Part shown: piece by piece, positions 6,023-9,988 of the stretch | Position numbering within the stretch: position 1 is the stretch's first letter | Layout of the letters: each line of letters starts with the position of its first letter | Source of the DNA: JANYJJ01 sp038241115 | GTDB lineage: Bacteria; Pseudomonadota; Gammaproteobacteria; Burkholderiales; Burkholderiaceae_C | Direction of reading: 5' to 3' | DNA: 9,988 bases | Assembly (NCBI GenBank): GCA_038241115.1 | Contig: JBBRGA010000129.1 | Span: 1-9,988 of the forward strand | Made by a program: the position numbers and the translations under genes | Notes under the pieces: generated by a model | Told to the model about the DNA's origin: nothing | What the model saw: the letters and a program-made list of their open reading frames with translations, nothing else | Database searches by the model: none

Positions 6023-6382
6023 TCAACAGGCCAGTGGATTGCGGTTCTGCGTGCGGAGCAGGCTCACGACCTCTCCCACTTCGGGCGAACCCAAACCGTG
6101 CTCGGCCAGCGCCTCCGCCAGGTCGACAACCACGGCCTGCAACTCCGCCGCGCCGAAGCCCATGCCGACGTGCTGTAGCGCCGCGACGTGAGGTGTGCCG
6201 TGGCCGGGTCCGCCGCTGGCGGCACTGAGAAAGCTCACGCACCGGACCTTCAGCTCGGGCAGGTCCTGCCCGTGAAACCGCGGCGCAAGCGCCGGGTTGG
6301 CAGCGTGGCGGTCTACGGCAGAGTCGATCACGGCCGCCACGCCGGCCGCGCCGCCCAGTCGCTGGTAAAGCGACGGCTTCAC
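6023..6382 (-). CDS. Second truncated haemoglobin, divergent (trHb2)
   Basis: A 119-aa truncated-globin-like protein. LYQRLGGAAGVAAVID (5-20), HAANPALAPRF (26-36), SGGP (56-59) and the proximal-histidine region LQHVGMGF (F8 = H71) show the family. It is clearly more diverged than trHb1: the FxxG(T)GGPEAYTG block is degraded to FLSAASGGPGHGT. By eye alignment B10 is V23, E7 L44 and E11 C48, so the distal pocket lacks the canonical Tyr and Gln. GTG 6382 is chosen because it overlaps the stop of the upstream 100-aa gene by 4 bp (GTGA) and gives the natural globin N-terminus; a longer frame from ATG 6448 would add 22 residues that overlap the neighbour and look unrelated to globins. Heme binding is likely because the proximal His is kept; function is unknown. 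Confidence 0.85.
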   Translation of the reverse strand: MKPSLYQRLGGAAGVAAVIDSAVDRHAANPALAPRFHGQDLPELKVRCVSFLSAASGGPGHGTPHVAALQHVGMGFGAAELQAVVVDLAEALAEHGLGSPEVGEVVSLLRTQNRNPLAC

Positions 6383-6681
6383 CGGCGCGCCGTCAGCAGA
6401 TGCGCCGTCCACGAGGCGTATTCCAGCGCGCCGGCATCGGGCAGCCATTTCGCGTGCCCGATCTCGCCGGCGGATTGGCGACTGGCTGCGCTTGCTGCGG
6501 CATCGGTCGAGTCAGCCGATTGACGTGCAGAAGCGCGGCCGAGGTCCCGGCGCAACATGCCCAGGGTGCCGGAGAGGGCGCGCTCCAGGGCCTGCAACGT
6601 TTGTACGGTCAGCGGATGCGGCAGGGTAAGGACCGCTGGCGTGGCGCCGGCGACGACCAGCTTGAGCTCAACAGGGGACAT
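6379..6681 (-). CDS. 100-aa protein of unknown function, coupled to trHb2
   Basis: I do not recognise this family. ATG 6681 has an excellent Shine-Dalgarno (AAGGAG, 5-6 nt upstream), and the stop overlaps the globin GTG as GTGA, which strongly supports a real, translationally coupled gene. An open frame continues far upstream into the antisense of the regulator gene, but the ribosome site fixes this start. Residues 1-50 look folded: an alternating hydrophobic start (VELKLVVAGATPAVLTLP) suggests beta strands and TVQTLQALERALSGTLGML a helix. Residues 50-75 are a Ser/Ala/Gln-rich linker, followed by a short C-terminal segment (WLPDAGALEYASWTAHLL). There is no cysteine, signal peptide or membrane helix; histidines are at 22, 76 and 94. 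Context suggests a partner or accessory protein for the globin, which is inference. Confidence 0.8.
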   Translation of the reverse strand: MSPVELKLVVAGATPAVLTLPHPLTVQTLQALERALSGTLGMLRRDLGRASARQSADSTDAAASAASRQSAGEIGHAKWLPDAGALEYASWTAHLLTARR

Positions 6682-6686
6682 GGGAT

Positions 6687-6702
6687 CTCCTTGAAAGGGT
6701 TG
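6687..6702 (-). repeat. Leader block shared with trHb1 (copy 2)
   Basis: CAACCCTTTCAAGGAG on the minus strand, the counterpart of CAACCCTCCAGGAG at 5942-5929. It contains the strong Shine-Dalgarno of the 100-aa gene. See copy 1. Confidence 0.5.
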
Positions 6703-6765
6703 CGGTGGGCCGTTCGTCCTGTGCCAGTGGAGGTGGGGACGACGGCTTGGGGTGTAGATTGCCGC

Positions 6766-6793
6766 GCCCGCGTTCCTGGATCGTTCCCGGGCC
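6766..6793 (-). promoter_or_regulatory. Putative SARP-type operator upstream of the 100-aa gene/trHb2 unit
   Basis: On the minus strand two identical GGAACG hexamers (6787-6782 and 6776-6771) are exactly 11 bp apart and are followed by CGGGC, as in the block at 5985-6011. A less certain -10-like patch (AATCTACA, 6760-6753) follows. It lies 85 bp upstream of the 100-aa gene's ATG, a similar distance to the trHb1 block (66 bp from its ATG). The conserved placement relative to two minus-strand genes suggests a shared regulator, most simply the SARP-like protein encoded next door. Confidence 0.55.
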
Positions 6794-6838
6794 GAAGGTG
6801 ACTTGCGGGTGCTGCGCAGCCACCGCACACTCCCCTGC

Positions 6839-9800
6839 ATGAACATCAACCCACCTGTCGTGCCGTCTGGCGCACTTACCCGGCTAGAGGTCTTCGTGCT
6901 CGGCCGCTTTGCGGTTGCCATTGACAACGTCGAGCTGCCGGCCGAGCAATGGCCCAGCCTTCGCGCCGCGCAGCTGGTGCAGCTGCTCAGCCTGCAGACG
7001 CGGCATCGTTTGACTCGCGACGAGGTCATCGACGCGCTGTGGCCGCAGCTCGACTCCGATGCCGGCGCGGCCAACCTGCGCAAGGCGGCGCACCATGCAC
7101 GGCAGGCGCTGGGTCGGCACGACGGCATCGTGCTGCTGGCCGGAGAGGTGCTGCTGTGGCCGGAGCGGCCGGTGACCGTGGACGCACAGAGCTTCGAGCT
7201 GCGCGCCGATGCAGCCTTGGCCACGCGCGACCCGGCAGAGTGCGCCGAAGCCGCGGGCAGCTATGGCGGCGATTTGCTGCCCGGTGCCCGGTTCGAAACC
7301 TGGGCCGAGGCCACCCGCGAGCGCCTGCGCGAACGCCACCTGCAGCTGCTGCGCGCCAGCGGCCAATGGGACCGTTTGGCGCAGCTCGCGCCCGAAGACG
7401 AGCCCGCCCACCGCGCCTTGATGCAGCGCGAGCTGGCCGCCGGCAACCGCGCCGCCGCCTTGCGCTGGTATGCCCGCCTGCGCGAGGCGCTGCAGCAGAG
7501 CCTGGGTGTGGCCCCCGACACGCAGACCGAAGCGATGTACGAACGCTGCATCGCCGGCCTGCAAGCGGCCGGGCCGCCCTTCGTCGGCCGGGCCGAGGCC
7601 TGTGCCCAGGTCATGGCATGGCTCGACCTATCAGCCGCGCGGCGGCCCGGAGGTGTGGTCGTGCGCGGCCCGGCCGGCATCGGCAAGAGTGCACTCGGCC
7701 GTGAAATCGCCACCCAGGCCGGCGCCCGTGGCTGGACCGCGTGGCGTGTCGACGCCTCGCAGACCGGCCGCACCTACGCGGTGATGGCCACGCTGGCTGA
7801 ACAGCTGATTTCCGCCGACCGCGGCGTGCTCGACCGCGTCGGCATGCAGGCCCGCGCGGTGCTGGCGCTGCTCACCCCGCGGGCCGCCCCCGCCGACCCG
7901 CTGCCGGGCCCGCTGGGCCGGCACCAGGTGGTGGGCGCGGTGCACCGATTGCTGCTGGCGTCGGCGCCCGGCAGCACTCCCAGTGCTGCCGCCGGCAGTG
8001 GCGTGCTGCTCTGCGTCGACGATGTCCATCTCGCGGACGACGCCGACGTCGATGTGCTGACCCAGCTGGCGGCCTCTGGCGCCGGCCTGTGCCTGCTGCT
8101 TGCCACGCGCCCACCGGCCGCCGGCACGACGCTGGCGCGAGCGCTGGGTCGCCTGCAGCGCTCGGGCGTGGTGCAGGTGCTCGATGTCGAACCGTTGCCC
8201 GACGACGAGGCCCGCCGTCTGGTGGTGCGCGCCGCCCCGGCGGTGCTGGCCGAAGATGTTCTGGCGCGCATCGTGCGCGCGGCCGAGGGCAACCCGTTTG
8301 CCGTCATCGAGCTTGCGCGCTGTGCCACCACCGGCAGCGAAACCCGGCTGCCGGCCAACGCCGCCGAGGCCATCACCGAGCGGCTGTGCGACGTGCCCGA
8401 CAGCGCGCTGACCCTGCTGAAATGGCTGGCGTTGGACAGCGACGAGTTCGACGTCGCCACCGTCGAGGCTCTGGCGGCTGAGGCACAGGTGCCCAGCCTT
8501 GACGCGCTGGATGCCGCCCTGGCCGCCGGCGTGCTGTTGCCCTCGGGCAGCCACTACCGCTTCCGCCACCATCTGGTGCGCCAGGCGCTGATCGGGCAGG
8601 TACCGCCACACCGGCGGCTGAAGATGCACCGCGCGATTGCCACCCGCCTGGCCGAGCTGGACATGCCGCCTGCAGCCGTCGCCCGCCACTGGCTGGACGC
8701 CGGCCACCCACGCGACGCCATGCCCTGGCTGCTGGCCGCCGCGCGCGAAGCCGTGCGCCTGGCGGCGTTCAGCGACGCGCTGCGGCACCTGGAACCCGTG
8801 CTCGGCTTCCAGCCCAAGCACGTGGAAGCCCTGCGCCTGCGTGCCGAGGCGCTGGACGCGATGGGCGAACCGGCGGCCCTGGCCGCCTACCACGCGGCGG
8901 CAGATGCCGCGGGCGAACCCGAGAGCCACAACCTGCGTGCCAAGGCTGGGCTGGCGCAGGTGAAGCTGGGCGACCCCAAGGGCGCGTTGCTGGTGCTGGC
9001 CGGGCTGATGCCCACCAGCGTGGACGGCCGCCTGGCTGAAGCCTTGGCCTGGAGCGGTGCCGCCGCGCTGGGCGCGGCCGACCCGGCCACCGGCACGGCC
9101 AAAGCGGCCGTGGCGCGGCAGCTGGCGCTGCAGTCGGGCGACACCACGTCGCTGGTCATCGCTTCGTGGGCGCAGGCCGCCGCCGCCCATGCCCGAGGTG
9201 AGTTGCACCGCAGTGTCTGGGCCGACCTGCACGAGACCAGCCACGTGCCGCACCTGGCACTGCGTGTGTTTGATGGCCACCTCTGCATCACCCAGCGCTT
9301 TCTCTACGGCGCGAAGCCCTATGCCGAGGTCATTGCCTTTGCGCAGTCGCTGTCCACCGAGGCACAGCGGCTCGGTGCCGCGCGCGGCCATGCTTTTGGC
9401 GTGACGCTGCGCGGCGAGGCCGAGTGGTTGAACGGCAACCTGGATGCCGCGCGCCAGTTGTTGCGCGAAGGCGCCCGGCTGCACCGCGCCATCGGCGGCC
9501 CGGTGGGCGAGGCGCTGTCACTGCAGCGGCTGGCCGAGGTGGCATTGCACGAAGGCCAGCGCGACGAAGCCCGTTCGCTGATCGACGAAGCGCTGGACGT
9601 GGCGCGCCAGACCGACATCGGCTTCCACCTGCTCGACCGCATTTACGGCACGCGCATCAACCTGCATGCCGACGACCCCGCAGCCGCGCTGCACGTAATG
9701 GAAGACGCCCGCGTTTCGGTGCGAGGTCCGCTCGAAACCTGCCCGGGCTGCCGCATCACCTTTGCTGTGCCCGCGGCGATTGCCGCCGCACGCGCCGGCG

Positions 9801-9988
9801 ACCTGGAACTGGCCGACAAGCACGAAGAGCAATGCGCCTACCTGGCCAATGTGGTGATGCGCCTGCCGGCCTGGTATGCCGCGCATGACGAGGTGCGCGG
9901 GCACATCGCGGCGGCACGCGGCGCTGGCTCGGCAGACGAGCTGGCAACGGAACGCTTCGCGTCGGCCGCAGCCCGCTTTCGCGCGGCG
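6839..9988 (+). CDS. SARP/BTAD-AAA (AfsR/MalT-like) regulator, 3' end cut by window edge
   Basis: A large one-component regulator; 1050 codons are visible with no stop. Domain order: winged-helix OmpR/SARP-type DNA-binding domain at about 15-115 (LEVFVLGRFAVAID, LTRDEVIDALWPQ, NLRKAAHHARQALG); bacterial transcriptional activation domain (BTAD, TPR-like) at about 117-245; P-loop STAND/AAA-type ATPase from about 247 (PFVGR) with Walker A GPAGIGKS at 277-284 and Walker B LLCVDDVH with D394-D395; then a long alpha-helical TPR/MalT-like sensor region from about 600 to the edge. ATG 6839 has no clear Shine-Dalgarno; a GTG seven codons later is an alternative. No C-terminal LuxR HTH is visible. It diverges from the small-protein/globin genes and is the obvious candidate to control them. 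The signal sensed is unknown. High G+C, unlike the left half. Confidence 0.9.
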   Translation, partial: MNINPPVVPSGALTRLEVFVLGRFAVAIDNVELPAEQWPSLRAAQLVQLLSLQTRHRLTRDEVIDALWPQLDSDAGAANLRKAAHHARQALGRHDGIVLLAGEVLLWPERPVTVDAQSFELRADAALATRDPAECAEAAGSYGGDLLPGARFETWAEATRERLRERHLQLLRASGQWDRLAQLAPEDEPAHRALMQRELAAGNRAAALRWYARLREALQQSLGVAPDTQTEAMYERCIAGLQAAGPPFVGRAEACAQVMAWLDLSAARRPGGVVVRGPAGIGKSALGREIATQAGARGWTAWRVDASQTGRTYAVMATLAEQLISADRGVLDRVGMQARAVLALLTPRAAPADPLPGPLGRHQVVGAVHRLLLASAPGSTPSAAAGSGVLLCVDDVHLADDADVDVLTQLAASGAGLCLLLATRPPAAGTTLARALGRLQRSGVVQVLDVEPLPDDEARRLVVRAAPAVLAEDVLARIVRAAEGNPFAVIELARCATTGSETRLPANAAEAITERLCDVPDSALTLLKWLALDSDEFDVATVEALAAEAQVPSLDALDAALAAGVLLPSGSHYRFRHHLVRQALIGQVPPHRRLKMHRAIATRLAELDMPPAAVARHWLDAGHPRDAMPWLLAAAREAVRLAAFSDALRHLEPVLGFQPKHVEALRLRAEALDAMGEPAALAAYHAAADAAGEPESHNLRAKAGLAQVKLGDPKGALLVLAGLMPTSVDGRLAEALAWSGAAALGAADPATGTAKAAVARQLALQSGDTTSLVIASWAQAAAAHARGELHRSVWADLHETSHVPHLALRVFDGHLCITQRFLYGAKPYAEVIAFAQSLSTEAQRLGAARGHAFGVTLRGEAEWLNGNLDAARQLLREGARLHRAIGGPVGEALSLQRLAEVALHEGQRDEARSLIDEALDVARQTDIGFHLLDRIYGTRINLHADDPAAALHVMEDARVSVRGPLETCPGCRITFAVPAAIAAARAGDLELADKHEEQCAYLANVVMRLPAWYAAHDEVRGHIAAARGAGSADELATERFASAAARFRAA

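Larger units (their letters stand above)
6682..6838. promoter_or_regulatory. 157-bp divergent intergenic region, 100-aa gene / SARP regulator
   Basis: This holds the minus-strand leader of the 100-aa gene, one operator-like block (6766-6793) and the start region of the divergent regulator. The regulator's ATG (6839) is only 46 bp from that block, so one site could control both directions, allowing autoregulation. On the plus strand a weak extended -10-like TGTAGATT lies at 6753-6760; a clear -35 was not found. No Shine-Dalgarno precedes the regulator's ATG. Confidence 0.5.

Noticed and set aside
6383..6448. ATG 6448 as start of trHb2
   Set aside because: It would add 22 non-globin residues fully overlapping the 100-aa gene; GTG 6382 with the GTGA overlap gives the normal globin N-terminus.
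5954..6793. GGAAC elements read as ECF sigma factor -35 boxes
   Set aside because: GGAAC is typical of ECF -35 elements, but no -10 occurs at a consistent 16-17 bp in both leaders, and the duplicated hexamer at an 11-bp period fits an activator site better.
6682..7224. Upstream extension of the 100-aa gene frame to 281 aa
   Set aside because: The extension is antisense to the regulator's N-terminus and crosses the putative promoter. A strong Shine-Dalgarno directly before ATG 6681 fixes the shorter start.
7631..9484. 617-codon open frame on the minus strand
   Set aside because: Antisense shadow of the high-G+C regulator gene; Arg/Gly/Gln-rich, low-complexity product with no recognisable motif, whereas the plus frame carries winged-helix, BTAD and P-loop signatures.

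Overview
The window looks like a chromosome segment of a betaproteobacterium, most likely Burkholderiales and probably Comamonadaceae-like. This is inferred from protein style and gene order; no rRNA or other taxonomic marker is present. It has two unlike halves.

Left half (1-5250) is core genome. A minus-strand run reads, in transcription order, Ser/Thr kinase > PP2C phosphatase > rph (RNase PH) > rdgB (dITP/XTP pyrophosphatase) > hemW (runs off the left edge). Gaps are 2, 41 and 27 bp, then an 8-bp overlap, so this is probably one operon. yicC (endoribonuclease family) is divergent from the kinase, with only 28 bp between the two start codons. The theme is RNA processing and nucleotide clean-up joined to a reversible phosphorylation pair.

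Boundary (5251-5550). In many Burkholderiales gmk follows yicC. Here there are instead two fragments that look like a wrecked VapB/VapC toxin-antitoxin locus, and after them base composition rises. Two sample 60-base lines give 34/60 G+C at 2701-2760 and 44/60 at 8041-8100.

Right half (5551-9988) is an accessory cassette. On the minus strand, a 100-aa protein of unknown function (6379-6681) overlaps by 4 bp (GTGA) a truncated haemoglobin (6023-6382). A second truncated haemoglobin (5551-5919) lies 103 bp further on. Diverging from them is a very large SARP/BTAD-AAA-type regulator (6839 to beyond the right edge; 1050 codons visible).

The most interesting signal is a pair of near-identical 27/28-bp blocks, one upstream of each globin transcription unit. 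Each holds two GGAACG-type hexamers exactly 11 bp apart, the geometry known for SARP operators. The two leaders also share a second block at the Shine-Dalgarno. I read this as a candidate, possibly undescribed, system: a SARP-type regulator controlling two globins with apolar distal pockets and a small coupled partner protein. No tRNA, rRNA, CRISPR array, insertion sequence or convincing intrinsic terminator was seen.
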